A stretch of 64,000 bases of DNA from Polynucleobacter sp. AP-Ainpum-60-G11 (lineage in GTDB: Bacteria; Pseudomonadota; Gammaproteobacteria; Burkholderiales; Burkholderiaceae). The stretch is taken from contig NZ_CP061318.1 of NCBI RefSeq assembly GCF_018688375.1, positions 1,550,001-1,614,000 on the forward strand. The letters run 5' to 3'. The notes under the pieces were generated by a model, which did no database searches, was not told the origin of the DNA, and saw nothing but the letters and a program-made list of their open reading frames with translations. This document shows positions 8,376-19,103 of the stretch, piece after piece. Each line of letters begins with the position of its first letter. Positions within the stretch are counted from its first letter, which is position 1. Both the position numbers and the translations under genes were made by a program.

Positions 8376-11267
8376 ATGCCAAATGCTTCGAATACCCCTA
8401 ATTCACCAGCGGCCAGTTCCTTAGACGAACTAGCCAAATCCTACGAACCCGCCCCAATTGAAGCTTATTGGGGTCCGGAATGGGAACGCCGAGGCATTGC
8501 CGACGCCACCCTAGATGAGGGCAAGGGAGATTTCTCGATTCAATTGCCACCACCGAATGTGACGGGCACCCTCCACATGGGTCACGCCTTTAATCAAACC
8601 ATCATGGATGGCTTGGTGCGTCATGCCCGCATGTCTGGCAAAAATACTTTGTGGGTTCCAGGCACAGATCATGCTGGTATTGCCACACAAATTGTTGTTG
8701 AGCGCCAGCTTGATGCACAAAAAGTTTCTCGTCACGATTTAGGTCGTGAGAAATTCTTAGAAAAAGTCTGGGAGTGGAAAGAAACTTCCGGCAATACCAT
8801 TACCCGTCAGATTCGTCGCCTAGGCGCTTCGATTGATTGGGGCAAAGAATATTTCACGATGGACAGCAAGATGTCCAAGGCGGTTGTTGAAGTCTTTGTG
8901 CGCCTACATGAACAAGGTTTAATTTACCGCGGCAAACGTTTGGTGAACTGGGACCCTGTTTTAGGAACTGCAGTCTCCGATCTAGAAGTAGTGAGCGAAG
9001 AAGAAGATGGCTCCATGTGGCACATCCGCTATCCATTAGCTGATGGCTCTGGACATCTCACCGTTGCCACCACTCGCCCAGAGACTCTGTTAGGCGACGT
9101 GGCCGTCATGGTCAATCCAGAAGATGAGCGCTACAAACACCTCATCGGTAAGTCAGTGCAACTACCGCTGTGCAATCGTGAAATTCCGATCATCGCAGAC
9201 GACTACGTGGATTTAGCTTTTGGTACTGGCGTGGTTAAAGTGACACCTGCGCACGACTTCAACGACTATGCCGTTGGACAACGTCATCAGTTACCACTCA
9301 TTAATATCCTTACTCTGGATGCCAAGATCAATGAGAATGCGCCAGCGGTGTATCAAGGTCTTGAGCGATTCGCTGCACGCAAACAAATCGTTGCTGATTT
9401 AGATGCTGCCGGTTTATTGGAAAAAGTACAGCCACATAAATTAATGGTGCCACGTGGTGATCGCACTCAAACCATCATTGAACCCATGCTCACTGACCAA
9501 TGGTTTGTTGCAGTCTCAAAGCCAAGTCCTGATAACAAATATCAACCTGGCGCATCCATTGCTGGCGCTGCATTAGATGCCGTCACTAAAGGTGATATCA
9601 AACTCGTTCCAGAAAATTGGATCAGCACCTATACGCAGTGGTTAGAGAATATTCAAGACTGGTGTATCTCGCGCCAACTCTGGTGGGGTCATCAAATCCC
9701 TGCCTGGTATGGCGATGATGGGCAGATCTTTGTGGCTCGCTCTGAAGAAGAAGCCAAGGCTAAAGCTGCTACTGCCGGATACAAAGGTCAACTCAACCGC
9801 GATCCTGACGTTCTGGATACCTGGTTTAGCTCTGCGCTAGTGCCTTTTAGCTCCTTAGGCTGGCCAGAAGAAACGCCTGCGCTCAATCACTTCTTACCAT
9901 CTTCAGTATTGGTAACCGGCTTTGACATCATTTTCTTCTGGGTAGCCAGAATGGTCATGATGACTTGCCATTTCACCGGCAAGGTACCGTTTAATACGGT
10001 GTACGTTCATGGTCTAGTCCGTGATGCCGAAGGTCAGAAGATGAGTAAATCCAAAGGAAACACTTTGGATCCAATCGACCTCATTGATGGCATCAAGATT
10101 GAAGGCTTAGTTGCTAAGCGCACCACCGGCTTGATGAATCCTAAGCAAGCTGAAAGCATTGGCAAGAAAACCAAGAAAGAATTTCCCGAAGGTATTCCTG
10201 CATTTGGTACAGACGCTCTGCGTTTCACCTTTGCCTCACTCGCATCACTCGGTCGGAATATTAACTTTGACCAGAAACGCTGCGAAGGCTATCGCAACTT
10301 CTGCAACAAGCTCTGGAATGCCACTCGCTTTGTGCTCATGAATTGCCCTGGCAATGATCAAGAGAATGGCTTTGCTCCTTGTGACAGCCAATGTGGTCCA
10401 GAGGGACAGCTTGATTTCTCTCCAGCAGATCGCTGGATTGTTTCTATCTTGCAAAGAACTGAGGCTGATGTTGCTAAGGGCTTCCAGAACTATCGCTTTG
10501 ACAATATCGCTACCAGTATTTATCAATTTGTATGGGATGAGTATTGCGATTGGTACTTGGAGTTGGCCAAGGTTCAACTACAAACGGGCACGCCTGCACA
10601 GCAACGCGCGACTCGTCGTACGCTACTACGCGTTTTAGAAACGATCTTGCGCATAGCTCATCCACTGATTCCATTCATCACTGAAACTCTTTGGCAAACC
10701 GTTGGACCTAAGGTTGGTAAAGAGTTGGCAAAGCAAGATAAACAAACCATTGCTCTGCAGCCTTACCCTGTTGCTCAGCTCGATAAGATTGATGAGCAAA
10801 GCGAAGCTTGGGTAGCTCAGATTAAATCGATTGTGGATGCTTGCCGTAATTTACGTGGAGAGATGCAAGTCTCCCCTGCACTAAAGGCACCCCTCTGGAT
10901 TAGTGGATCGCAAGATTTCTTAAAACAGGCAAGCCCTTACTTAACTGCCTTAGCCAAGCTGTCTGAAGTCAAAATCTATGATGATGAGTCAGCCTTAGAA
11001 AAAGATGCTCCAGGTGCGCCGATGGCCTTGGTTGGGAATCTCAAGTTATTACTCAAAATTGAAGTCGACGTAGCAGCCGAGAGAATTCGCCTCAGCAAAG
11101 AAATTGAGCGCTTAGCCAATGAGATCACTAAAGCCCGCAGCAAGCTTGGCAATGAAAGCTTCGTGGCTCGCGCCCCAGAAGAGGTTGTAGCTCAAGAAAA
11201 GCAGCGTCTTGCTGGCTTTGAGCAAAACCATGAGAAGCTTGTTGCACAATTAGATCGACTGAAATAA
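8376..11267 (+). CDS. valS: Valyl-tRNA synthetase
   Basis: This class I synthetase of 963 residues charges tRNA-Val. The HIGH motif appears as LHMGHAFN near residue 65 and the KMSKS loop as QKMSKSKGN near residue 553. Between them is the CP1 editing domain, with TTRPET. The C-terminus ends in the valyl-specific coiled-coil arm (about 895-963, rich in Arg, Glu and Lys). A TTG three codons upstream is in frame, but the ATG at 8376 gives the usual N-terminus. There is no Shine-Dalgarno sequence; the mRNA is probably leaderless. The gene is followed after 28 bases by galU on the same strand. Confidence 0.98.
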   Translation: MPNASNTPNSPAASSLDELAKSYEPAPIEAYWGPEWERRGIADATLDEGKGDFSIQLPPPNVTGTLHMGHAFNQTIMDGLVRHARMSGKNTLWVPGTDHAGIATQIVVERQLDAQKVSRHDLGREKFLEKVWEWKETSGNTITRQIRRLGASIDWGKEYFTMDSKMSKAVVEVFVRLHEQGLIYRGKRLVNWDPVLGTAVSDLEVVSEEEDGSMWHIRYPLADGSGHLTVATTRPETLLGDVAVMVNPEDERYKHLIGKSVQLPLCNREIPIIADDYVDLAFGTGVVKVTPAHDFNDYAVGQRHQLPLINILTLDAKINENAPAVYQGLERFAARKQIVADLDAAGLLEKVQPHKLMVPRGDRTQTIIEPMLTDQWFVAVSKPSPDNKYQPGASIAGAALDAVTKGDIKLVPENWISTYTQWLENIQDWCISRQLWWGHQIPAWYGDDGQIFVARSEEEAKAKAATAGYKGQLNRDPDVLDTWFSSALVPFSSLGWPEETPALNHFLPSSVLVTGFDIIFFWVARMVMMTCHFTGKVPFNTVYVHGLVRDAEGQKMSKSKGNTLDPIDLIDGIKIEGLVAKRTTGLMNPKQAESIGKKTKKEFPEGIPAFGTDALRFTFASLASLGRNINFDQKRCEGYRNFCNKLWNATRFVLMNCPGNDQENGFAPCDSQCGPEGQLDFSPADRWIVSILQRTEADVAKGFQNYRFDNIATSIYQFVWDEYCDWYLELAKVQLQTGTPAQQRATRRTLLRVLETILRIAHPLIPFITETLWQTVGPKVGKELAKQDKQTIALQPYPVAQLDKIDEQSEAWVAQIKSIVDACRNLRGEMQVSPALKAPLWISGSQDFLKQASPYLTALAKLSEVKIYDDESALEKDAPGAPMALVGNLKLLLKIEVDVAAERIRLSKEIERLANEITKARSKLGNESFVARAPEEVVAQEKQRLAGFEQNHEKLVAQLDRLK

Positions 11268-11295
11268 AGCAGCAAAATAACTGATCGGAATTGCC

Positions 11296-12180
11296 ATGCC
11301 ATTAAGCACTAAAGCCGTTACTAAAGCAGTTTTCCCCGTTGCAGGTTTGGGCACACGCTTCTTGCCGGCCACCAAGGCTAGCCCAAAAGAAATGCTGAAT
11401 GTAGTAGATAAGCCCCTCATTCAGTATGCGGTTGAGGAAGCAATTGCTGCTGGCATTACCGAAATGATTTTCGTGACAGGTCGCAGCAAGCGCGCGATCG
11501 AGGATCACTTTGATAAGGCCTATGAATTAGAAGCGGAGCTCGAAGCAAAAAATAAGCAGGCTCTGTTAGAGATTGTTCGTAGCGTGAAGCCAAGCCACGT
11601 AGATTGTGTTTATGTTCGCCAACCAGAAGCACTGGGTTTGGGTCACGCTGTCTTGTGCGCAGAAAAGCTCGTACGAGATGAGCCTTTTGCCATCATCCTT
11701 GCAGATGACTTACTCGATGGCCAACCCCCTGTACTCAAACAAATGCTCAAAGTCTTTGATGAGCAAAATGGTTCAGTCTTAGCCGTGGAAAAGATTGATC
11801 CATCTAAAAGTAGCTCCTATGGAATTATCTCTGGCGCAGAGGTACCTAAAGGGATCTATCGTTTAAATGGGATTGTGGAGAAACCACAGCCCAAAGATGC
11901 GCCATCTAACTTAGCGGTAGTAGGTCGCTATGTTCTATCTTCAGATATCTTCAATCACATTCGCAATCTTAAGCCGGGCGCTGGCGGCGAAATCCAACTC
12001 ACCGATGCCATTGCCTCCCTACTTAAGGAGGAGCCTGTATTCGCTTATGAATACGATGGCGTGCGCTATGACTGCGGTAGCAAGCTGGGTTACCTCAAGG
12101 CTTCCGTGGAGTTTGCTTTACGCCACCCAGAGGTGGGCACTGAGTTTGCAGCGTATCTTAAGAGTCGCTCTTTAACTTAA
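11296..12180 (+). CDS. galU: UTP-glucose-1-phosphate uridylyltransferase
   Basis: This 294-residue nucleotidyltransferase makes UDP-glucose from UTP and glucose 1-phosphate, feeding envelope polysaccharide synthesis. The signature [18 protein letters not shown] is near residue 17, with [13 protein letters not shown] after it. LADDLL near residue 137 carries the metal-binding Asp, and [10 protein letters not shown] and GIVEKP are also typical. Length matches bacterial GalU. It sits close behind valS, so it may be read from the same promoter, and ends in a clear hairpin-plus-T terminator. Confidence 0.96.
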   Translation: MPLSTKAVTKAVFPVAGLGTRFLPATKASPKEMLNVVDKPLIQYAVEEAIAAGITEMIFVTGRSKRAIEDHFDKAYELEAELEAKNKQALLEIVRSVKPSHVDCVYVRQPEALGLGHAVLCAEKLVRDEPFAIILADDLLDGQPPVLKQMLKVFDEQNGSVLAVEKIDPSKSSSYGIISGAEVPKGIYRLNGIVEKPQPKDAPSNLAVVGRYVLSSDIFNHIRNLKPGAGGEIQLTDAIASLLKEEPVFAYEYDGVRYDCGSKLGYLKASVEFALRHPEVGTEFAAYLKSRSLT

Positions 12181-12225
12181 ATCCAACCCCATCTCCACTG
12201 AGATCAAATCCAGTGAAATAAAAGC

Positions 12226-12258
12226 AAAAAAGGCAGAAATCACTTTCTGCCTTTTTCT
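12226..12258. terminator. Bidirectional terminator between galU and tusA
   Basis: The arms AGGCAGAAA (12231-12239) and TTTCTGCCT (12244-12252) form a nine-pair stem with a four-base loop, flanked by A-run on the left and T-run on the right. This serves galU on the plus strand and tusA on the minus strand. Confidence 0.85.
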
Positions 12259-12284
12259 TTGCTATCAAGAGTTTATAGATCGGT

Positions 12285-12524
12285 TCATCTTCTCTTGAGA
12301 AAGAAAACCAATACATTACCCTCGGTAGTGCTTGAGAGAAGTTCATTGCCAGTCTGCTTTGCGAATGCAGGAAAGTCATGAGCCGCACCAGAATCCGTCG
12401 CCTTCACTTTGAGCACTTCGCCAGATTGCATCGTAGCTAAAGCTTTCTTGGTGCGCAAAATAGGAAGTGGGCAGTTCATGCCAATCGCATCTACCTCGAG
12501 ATTAAATTCGATGGCATCACTCAC
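12285..12524 (-). CDS. TusA/SirA-like sulfur carrier protein
   Basis: This small protein of about 79 residues belongs to the TusA family, which carries sulfur as a Cys persulfide for tRNA thiolation or other sulfur relays. The signature is [14 protein letters not shown], with the active Cys before PLP. I chose GTG at 12522-12524, which overlaps the alaS stop (GTGA) and implies coupling; a TTG five codons upstream is also possible. The C-terminal half has the family's [21 protein letters not shown] pattern. It follows alaS on the same strand, so it is probably on the same mRNA. Whether it is TusA itself or a paralogue cannot be told from sequence alone. Confidence 0.92.
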   Translation of the reverse strand: MSDAIEFNLEVDAIGMNCPLPILRTKKALATMQSGEVLKVKATDSGAAHDFPAFAKQTGNELLSSTTEGNVLVFFLKRR

Positions 12525-15145
12525 TTGGAAGCCACCCAATCTTTGACGCCAGCCAATGCCGCGCCCAATTTACTTGGATCGGTACCACCAGCCATTGCCA
12601 TCTCTGGTTTGCCGCCGCCTTTACCGCCAACTTGCTGAGCAACAAAGTTCACCAAGTCACCCGCTTTAACTTTGGCAATCGAGTCTGCAGTCACGCCAGC
12701 AATCAAGCTGACCTTGTCGCCCTGGACGGAAGCCAAAACAATCGCTGCTGTTTTCAGCTTGGCTTTTAAGGCATCCATAGTCTCGCGTAATACTTGCGCA
12801 TCCGCACCATCTAAGCGGGCTGCCAAGACCTTGATGCCGTTGACATCAATCGCCTGGGTTGCTAGCTCGTCGCCTTGGCTGGCAGCGAGTTTGGAATTCA
12901 CCTTATCCAACTCACGCTCGGCTTGACGCAGGCTCTCTTGCAGTTGTGCAACACGATTCACTAAATCACCAGGATGGGTTTTCAGAACCGCAGCTGCTTC
13001 ACTAATCTTGTCTTCCAAGTCCTGTAAGAAGTTCAATGCATTTCTGCCGGTGACTGCTTCAACACGACGGATGCCGGCAGCAACACCACTCTCAGAAACA
13101 ATCTTGAGGCTACCAATGTCGCCCGTGCGACCCACGTGGGTACCACCGCATAGCTCTTTAGAGCTACCGATTTCTAGCACACGAACTTCGTCACCATACT
13201 TCTCACCAAAGAGCATCATCGCGCCAGTCTTTTGCGCATCATCCAAAGACATCACTTTTCCGGAAGTCGCAGTATTAGCCAAGATCTCCGCATTCACGAT
13301 ATCCTCTACCCGACGAATTTCTGATGCAGTAATTGGTGCATTGTGGGTAAAGTCAAAACGGGTTTTGCTGGCATCAACCAAAGAACCTTTTTGCTGCACA
13401 TGGTCACCTAAGACTTCACGCAATGCTTTATGCAAAATATGGGTAGCACTGTGATTACGCATCGTTTCAGTTCTTTGCTGGGCATCTACCAAAGCATTGA
13501 TTGCATCGCCCACTTTGAGCTCGCCCTCTTGCACTTCACCTTGATGACCAAAAACATCAGCCTGAATCTTGAAGGTATCTTCAACTGCAAAACGCACCGC
13601 TTCATTACGTAACTCACCCTGATCGCCAACCTGTCCACCAGACTCAGCATAGAAAGGGGTGTTATCCAGCACAACGACTGCAGTATCACCAGCCTTCACT
13701 GATTGCACAGCAGAGCCGTCAACGTAGAGTGCCGTTACTTTCGCGCCTTCATGTTTTAAGGTGTCGTAACCATGAAACTGAGTTGGCTTGCCGGAGTACT
13801 CCAAACCTTGGGCCACTTTGAACTTGCCGGCTGCTCTCGCTTGATCGCGTTGCTTTTGCATCGCCAAATCAAAACCTTCAGCATCCACCGTGACATCGCG
13901 CTCACGGCATACGTCTGCAGTCAGATCCAATGGGAAACCAAAGGTGTCGTGCAAACGGAAAGCGGTTTCACCATCAACGGTCTTAGCACCACCAGCAAGT
14001 GCGCCTTCCAAGATTTCCATACCGTTAGCGATGGTCTGGAAGAAGCGCTCTTCCTCCTGCTTAATTACCTCACTGACTTTATCTTTTGCTGCTTGCAACT
14101 CTGGATAAGCCAGGCCCATTTCTTTTACAAGCGCAGGAACCAATTGATAAAAGAATGGTTTACGTGCACCTAACTTATAGCCATGACGAATCGCACGGCG
14201 TGTGATGCGACGCAGAACATAGCCGCGACCGGCGTTACCTGGAATCACACCATCGACCACGATGAAACTACAGGCGCGAATATGATCAGCAATCACTTTG
14301 AGTGATGGGCTAGTTGCATCACAATTCTCACCACCGGCCGCATCAACAGCTTCTTTAGCTGCTTTGAGCAAATTAACAAAGAGATCAATCTCATAGTTGG
14401 AATGCACGTGCTGCAACACGGCTGCAATGCGCTCAAGACCCATACCGGTATCGACGCTAGGCTTAGGCAATGGATGCATATTGCCCGCTTCGTCGCGATT
14501 GAACTGCATAAATACGTTATTCCAGATCTCAATGTAGCGATCGCCATCTTCGTTAGGACTTCCTGGAGGACCACCGGCAATATGAGGGCCATGGTCATAG
14601 AAGATTTCAGTGCAAGGACCGCAGGGCCCTGTGTCACCCATCATCCAGAAGTTGTCTGAAGCGTAGCGGGCGCCCTTGTTGTCGCCGATGCGAATAATCC
14701 GCTCAGCTGGCACGCCAATTTGCTTATTCCAAATCTCGTAAGCCTCGTCGTCTTCCGCATAGACAGTAACGAGCAGCTTTTCTTCTGGCAATTTAAAGAC
14801 TTCAGTCAATAAACCCCAAGCAAACTGGATGGCATCTTTCTTAAAGTAATCCCCAAAAGAGAAGTTACCCAGCATTTCAAAAAAGGTGTGATGACGGGCT
14901 GTGTAGCCCACGTTATCCAAATCATTATGTTTACCACCGGCACGGATACATTTTTGGGCAGTGGTTGCGCGGTTATAGGGACGCTTATCAAAACCCAAAA
15001 AGACGTCCTTGAACTGATTCATTCCCGCATTGGTAAATAACAGGGTTGGATCATCTCCAGGCACCACGGGGCTGGAAGGGACAATTTGGTGGCCTTTTTG
15101 GGCGAAGTAGTCCAGGTACGCCTGGCGAATTTGGGAGACTTTCAT
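12521..15145 (-). CDS. alaS: Alanyl-tRNA synthetase
   Basis: This class II synthetase of 874 residues charges tRNA-Ala. The N-terminus [19 protein letters not shown] is standard, as is the catalytic core with [17 protein letters not shown]. The editing domain carries HSATHILH near residue 570 and CGGTHV about 100 residues later, the four zinc-binding positions. A C-terminal oligomerisation/DHHA1 region ends in a Gly-rich [15 protein letters not shown] segment. An in-frame extension of 12 residues upstream is not family-like. Upstream, GATAAT ends seven bases before the ATG and no Shine-Dalgarno is present. The gene diverges from tctB. Confidence 0.98.
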   Translation of the reverse strand: MKVSQIRQAYLDYFAQKGHQIVPSSPVVPGDDPTLLFTNAGMNQFKDVFLGFDKRPYNRATTAQKCIRAGGKHNDLDNVGYTARHHTFFEMLGNFSFGDYFKKDAIQFAWGLLTEVFKLPEEKLLVTVYAEDDEAYEIWNKQIGVPAERIIRIGDNKGARYASDNFWMMGDTGPCGPCTEIFYDHGPHIAGGPPGSPNEDGDRYIEIWNNVFMQFNRDEAGNMHPLPKPSVDTGMGLERIAAVLQHVHSNYEIDLFVNLLKAAKEAVDAAGGENCDATSPSLKVIADHIRACSFIVVDGVIPGNAGRGYVLRRITRRAIRHGYKLGARKPFFYQLVPALVKEMGLAYPELQAAKDKVSEVIKQEEERFFQTIANGMEILEGALAGGAKTVDGETAFRLHDTFGFPLDLTADVCRERDVTVDAEGFDLAMQKQRDQARAAGKFKVAQGLEYSGKPTQFHGYDTLKHEGAKVTALYVDGSAVQSVKAGDTAVVVLDNTPFYAESGGQVGDQGELRNEAVRFAVEDTFKIQADVFGHQGEVQEGELKVGDAINALVDAQQRTETMRNHSATHILHKALREVLGDHVQQKGSLVDASKTRFDFTHNAPITASEIRRVEDIVNAEILANTATSGKVMSLDDAQKTGAMMLFGEKYGDEVRVLEIGSSKELCGGTHVGRTGDIGSLKIVSESGVAAGIRRVEAVTGRNALNFLQDLEDKISEAAAVLKTHPGDLVNRVAQLQESLRQAERELDKVNSKLAASQGDELATQAIDVNGIKVLAARLDGADAQVLRETMDALKAKLKTAAIVLASVQGDKVSLIAGVTADSIAKVKAGDLVNFVAQQVGGKGGGKPEMAMAGGTDPSKLGAALAGVKDWVASK

Positions 15146-15152
15146 GCGAATA

Positions 15153-15158
15153 ATTATC
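15153..15158 (-). promoter_or_regulatory. Candidate -10 element of alaS (leaderless)
   Basis: On the minus strand GATAAT (5 of 6 to TATAAT) is followed by TATTCGC, seven bases, and then the alaS ATG at 15145. Initiation at the usual distance would give a leaderless mRNA. There is no purine-rich ribosome site in those seven bases. Confidence 0.5.
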
Positions 15159-15270
15159 GCATTGGCACTAGTCGGGGGCAAACCCTAGTCAAACCCGCTC
15201 AATCCTGCCTTACAATCCCCTAACATTAATAAATAGATCGGCATTTAAGTCGATACATAAGGAGCTCAAC

Positions 15271-15732
15271 TTGAAAATTCGCAATCAAAAAGACTTTGGT
15301 GCAGGGCTGATGTATATGGTCATCGGCCTATTCTTCACCATCATGGCGCTGCAATACCCTATGGGTAATGCGGCCAAAATGGGGCCTGGGTACTTCCCGT
15401 TTTGGTTGGGCCTACTTATGACTGCCTTAGGCCTATTAATTCTGGTGAAATCCCTTGGTGCCAAGGCTGCCATTGAAAAAATTCCACCATTCCACTGGAA
15501 AATCATCGCCCTCATTACTGGTTCAGTCGTGCTCTATGGGCTTTTATTACCAACCATGGGCTTCATCGTTGCTGTATTCGTATTGGTTTTCGTATCCGCC
15601 AGCGCCAGCCATGAGTTTCATTGGAAAGGCACCTTAATCAACGCCAGTTTCTTGGTTGCGTTTACCTATTCAGTCTTCGTTTTGGGCTTAAGTCTTCAGT
15701 TCCCATTACTACCAGCTTTTTTAAATAACTAA
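15271..15732 (+). CDS. tctB: Tripartite tricarboxylate transporter, small membrane subunit TctB
   Basis: This 153-residue protein has four hydrophobic helices (about 13-30, 40-60, 77-105 and 120-145) and matches the TctB family. With TctA it forms the membrane part of a sodium-driven, binding-protein-dependent carboxylate importer. The start codon is TTG at 15271, chosen because AAGGAG lies six bases upstream (15259-15264). TctB starts 125 bases from the divergent alaS. It is followed after 14 bases by tctA; a binding protein TctC is not present nearby. Confidence 0.9.
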   Translation: MKIRNQKDFGAGLMYMVIGLFFTIMALQYPMGNAAKMGPGYFPFWLGLLMTALGLLILVKSLGAKAAIEKIPPFHWKIIALITGSVVLYGLLLPTMGFIVAVFVLVFVSASASHEFHWKGTLINASFLVAFTYSVFVLGLSLQFPLLPAFLNN

Positions 15733-15746
15733 CCGGGAAACTAAAA

Positions 15747-17249
15747 ATGGACTTATTTGCTAATTTAGCCCTTGGTTTCGATACGGCTTTTACCCTCCAA
15801 AACCTGCTGTACTGCTTTATTGGTTGCATATTGGGCACACTAATTGGCGTTTTGCCAGGTCTAGGCCCCATCGCTACGATTGCGATGCTATTGCCAGCGA
15901 CCTATGCACTGCCTCCAGTTGCTGCCTTGATTATGTTGTCAGGCATTTACTACGGATCACAATACGGTGGCTCCACAACAGCGATTTTGCTCAATATCCC
16001 GGGGGAAACGTCCTCGGTGGTGACGGCAATCGATGGCTACCAAATGGCCAGAAATGGCCGAGCGGGTGTAGCCCTCTTTACTGCCGGTATGGGTTCATTC
16101 TTTGCTGGTTGCGTAGCCACACTCGTTTTAGCTGCATTTGCTGCACCACTCTCTGAGCTGGCATTTAAGTTTGGACCAGCTGAATACTTCTCCCTAATGG
16201 TTTTAGGGTTAATCGGTGCGGTTGTGCTGGCTTCCGGATCCTTAGTTAAAGCAATTGGCATGATTGTTCTAGGCCTGCTCATGGGCTTAATTGGCACCGA
16301 TGTTAACTCTGGCGTTTCACGTTATGCGTTTGATATTCCTCAGCTAAGCGATGGTATTGGCTTTGTTTCAGTTGCGATGGGTGTCTTCGGTTTTGCTGAA
16401 ATCATGAGTAACCTTGAGAAAAAGGATGGTGATGAGGGCTTCTTGAACAAGATGACCACCATGATCCCAACCAAGCAAGATCTTAAACGCATGGTTCCCT
16501 CAATCTTACGCGGCACAACCATTGGATCCATCCTCGGAATTCTACCGGGCGGTGGCGCAGCTTTAGCCGCCTTTGGCGCGTACTCAGTTGAAAAGAAATC
16601 TTCCAAGTACAGCCATGAATTCGGTAAGGGCGCCATCGAGGGTGTCGCCGGTCCTGAAGCGGCTAACAATGCGGCAGCTCAAACCTCTTTCATTCCATTG
16701 CTCACTTTGGGTATTCCGCCAAATGCTGTGATGGCCTTGATGGTTGGTGCAATGACCATTCATAACATTCAGCCAGGTCCACAAGTAATGACCAGCAACC
16801 CAGCCTTGTTCTGGGGTCTGATCGCTTCCATGTGGATTGGTAACGTAATGTTGATTCTCTTGAACTTGCCACTAATCGGTATTTGGGTAAAGCTCCTGAA
16901 GATTCCCTACCGCTTCATGTACCCAGCCATTCTGGTGTTCTGCTGCATCGGCGTGTATACCGTAAACAATACGGTGTTTGATGTTTACGTCACCGCAGCA
17001 TTTGGCTTAATTGGCTACCTTTTCTTCAAGCTGGGTTGCGAACCCCCTCCCCTGCTCTTGGGTTTTGTGCTCGGACCAATGATGGAGGAGAACTTCCGTC
17101 GCGCCCTGTTGCTTTCACGTGGTGACTTCTCAACATTCTTTACGCGTCCACTATCCCTCTGCTTGCTGATTGCAGCAGCCCTCTTGGTGGTGATCGTGGC
17201 CTTACCAGCGGTTAAGAAAACCCGTGAAGAGGCCTTCGTAGAGGAATAA
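15747..17249 (+). CDS. tctA: Tripartite tricarboxylate transporter, large membrane subunit TctA
   Basis: This 500-residue protein has about 11-12 hydrophobic segments and the family hallmarks GVLPGLGPIATIAMLLP near residue 31 and ILPGGGAALAAFGAYSVEKK near residue 265, plus GVAGPEAANNAAA. It is the translocation subunit that takes up citrate-like or other carboxylates delivered by a periplasmic TctC protein. The substrate cannot be read from TctA. A strong terminator follows at 17274. Together with tctB it forms a two-gene operon. Confidence 0.95.
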   Translation: MDLFANLALGFDTAFTLQNLLYCFIGCILGTLIGVLPGLGPIATIAMLLPATYALPPVAALIMLSGIYYGSQYGGSTTAILLNIPGETSSVVTAIDGYQMARNGRAGVALFTAGMGSFFAGCVATLVLAAFAAPLSELAFKFGPAEYFSLMVLGLIGAVVLASGSLVKAIGMIVLGLLMGLIGTDVNSGVSRYAFDIPQLSDGIGFVSVAMGVFGFAEIMSNLEKKDGDEGFLNKMTTMIPTKQDLKRMVPSILRGTTIGSILGILPGGGAALAAFGAYSVEKKSSKYSHEFGKGAIEGVAGPEAANNAAAQTSFIPLLTLGIPPNAVMALMVGAMTIHNIQPGPQVMTSNPALFWGLIASMWIGNVMLILLNLPLIGIWVKLLKIPYRFMYPAILVFCCIGVYTVNNTVFDVYVTAAFGLIGYLFFKLGCEPPPLLLGFVLGPMMEENFRRALLLSRGDFSTFFTRPLSLCLLIAAALLVVIVALPAVKKTREEAFVEE

Positions 17250-17273
17250 TTCTCGAATGCTTCCCAGAAACGA

Positions 17274-17300
17274 GCCCGCAGCAGTTTGCGGGCTTTTTTC
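17274..17300 (+). terminator. Terminator of tctBA
   Basis: The seven-base arms GCCCGCA (17274-17280) and TGCGGGC (17287-17293) are separated by six bases and followed by TTTTTTC. It isolates tctBA from glnS, whose candidate -10 begins only 21 bases later. Confidence 0.9.
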
Positions 17301-17321
17301 TTTCTGGGCGGGGGTTTTCTC

Positions 17322-17327
17322 TACAAT
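17322..17327 (+). promoter_or_regulatory. Candidate -10 element of glnS (leaderless)
   Basis: TACAAT (5 of 6 to TATAAT) is followed by GAGCGC, six bases, and the glnS ATG at 17334. The preceding gene ends in a terminator, so glnS needs its own promoter. The expected start is at or beside the A of the ATG. Confidence 0.6.
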
Positions 17328-17333
17328 GAGCGC

Positions 17334-19103
17334 ATGTCCCAAGATAGCAAACCCTCGAAATTACCCGGCACAGTTGCTGAGCCCTCTAACTTTTTGCGCC
17401 AGATCATCGATCATGATCTAGCGACTGGTGCCTACCAGAACCGCAGCAATCGAGATGGCCAAGCTATCCCCTCCATCATTACGCGCTTTCCACCAGAGCC
17501 CAATGGCTACCTCCATATTGGTCACGCTAAAAGTATTTGCCTCAACTTTGGCTTAGCTGCTGATTACAACAATCACGCAGGTGGTGCACGTTGCAATATG
17601 CGCCTAGACGACACCAACCCAGTCAAAGAAGATGTTGAGTACGCAGACAGTATTTTGGATGCAGTCAAATGGCTTGGTTTTGATTGGGGAACACATCTTT
17701 ATCACGCAAGTGATTACTTTGATCAACTTTATGAGTTTGCAGAAATTCTGATCCAGAATGGTAAAGCGTATGTCGACAGTCAAAGCGCAGATGAGATTCA
17801 CACCAATCGCGGTAACTTTGGTCAAGCTGGAAAAAATAGCCCTTACCGCGATCGCACTGCTGATGAAAATCTTGCCTTATTCCGTGAGATGCGTGATGGT
17901 AAATTCAAAGACGGTGAACATGTTCTTCGCTTGAAGATTGATATGGCGCATCCGAATATTGTGATGCGTGATCCCGTGGTCTATCGCATTCGCCATACCG
18001 ATCACCACCGTACTGGTAATAAATGGTGTATCTATCCTTTATATGATTTCACGCACTGCATTTCAGATGCATTAGAAAATGTTTCACACTCTATCTGTAC
18101 TTTAGAGTTTGAAAATAATCGCCCACTCTACGATTGGATTGTGGGTTCACTAGCCGAACTGGGAATCTTCAAAAATCCTGTTCCACATCAATATGAATTC
18201 GCCCGCCTCAACCTCACTTACACCATCACCAGCAAGCGCAAGTTACTGCAATTGGTAGAAGAAAAACGGGTTGATGGATGGGATGATCCTCGCATGCCAA
18301 CTATCGTGGGTATTCGTCGCAGAGGTTACACACCTGAAAGTATTCGCCTGTTCTGTGAACGCATTGGTGTTTCTAAGGCGGATAGCTGGATCGATATGAG
18401 CACTTTGGATCAAGCCTTGCGCGATGATCTTGAGGCGAAGGCTCCACGTGCTACAGCGGTACTTAAGCCACTCAAACTAGTGATTGAAAACTTCGATTCA
18501 TCTGCGAGTGAGCCTTGCTCAGCGCCGCGCCACCCCCAGCATCCTGAGTGGGGTAATCGTGAGTTTCATTTCACAAAAGAATTGTGGATTGAAGAAGATG
18601 ATTTTATGAAAGAACCTATCAAGGGCTTCTTCAGACTTTATCCACCGATTGGTGATCAGCCTGGTGGTCGTGTGCGCTTGCGTCATGGCTTTGTGATTGA
18701 ATGCACTGGCTTTGAAGTAGATGCCAATGGCAATGTGATTCAAGTTAATGCAACACACTTCCCGGACAGTAAGAGTGGCACCCCTGGCTCAAATAATTAC
18801 AAGGTGAAGGGCAATATTCATTGGGTCAGCGCAGCAGAAGCGGTGCCAGCAGAAGTACGTCTTTATGACCATCTGTTTAACGACCCGCATCCAGATAGTG
18901 GCGATAAAAATTTCCTGGATGCGATCAATCCAAACTCCAAGCAAACGATTACTGCGTATTTAGAGCCTTGCATGAAAGACGCTAAAGCGGAAGATCGTTT
19001 CCAGTTCGAACGACATGGTTACTTTGTAGCAGATCAAAGCGATTGCAAACCAGGTCAGCCCGTATTTAATCGTACGGTCGGACTTAAGGATTCTTGGAAA
19101 TAG
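17334..19103 (+). CDS. glnS: Glutaminyl-tRNA synthetase
   Basis: This class I synthetase has 589 residues. After an N-terminal tail it shows PPEPNGYLHIGHAKSI (HIGH motif) near residue 55, DDTNP, and TSKRKL as the KMSKS equivalent. The C-terminal anticodon-binding beta-barrels are complete, ending with FNRTVGLKDSW. Genuine GlnS rather than GluRS is supported by the HIGH context and the C-terminal barrel. The ATG at 17334 is preferred over a longer frame that would begin inside the terminator. Its last 20 bases overlap the convergent gene on the other strand. Confidence 0.97.
   Translation: MSQDSKPSKLPGTVAEPSNFLRQIIDHDLATGAYQNRSNRDGQAIPSIITRFPPEPNGYLHIGHAKSICLNFGLAADYNNHAGGARCNMRLDDTNPVKEDVEYADSILDAVKWLGFDWGTHLYHASDYFDQLYEFAEILIQNGKAYVDSQSADEIHTNRGNFGQAGKNSPYRDRTADENLALFREMRDGKFKDGEHVLRLKIDMAHPNIVMRDPVVYRIRHTDHHRTGNKWCIYPLYDFTHCISDALENVSHSICTLEFENNRPLYDWIVGSLAELGIFKNPVPHQYEFARLNLTYTITSKRKLLQLVEEKRVDGWDDPRMPTIVGIRRRGYTPESIRLFCERIGVSKADSWIDMSTLDQALRDDLEAKAPRATAVLKPLKLVIENFDSSASEPCSAPRHPQHPEWGNREFHFTKELWIEEDDFMKEPIKGFFRLYPPIGDQPGGRVRLRHGFVIECTGFEVDANGNVIQVNATHFPDSKSGTPGSNNYKVKGNIHWVSAAEAVPAEVRLYDHLFNDPHPDSGDKNFLDAINPNSKQTITAYLEPCMKDAKAEDRFQFERHGYFVADQSDCKPGQPVFNRTVGLKDSWK

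Noticed and set aside
12195..12216. Short inverted repeat CACTG/CAGTG after galU
   Set aside because: Only five pairs with a long loop; the true terminator follows at 12226.
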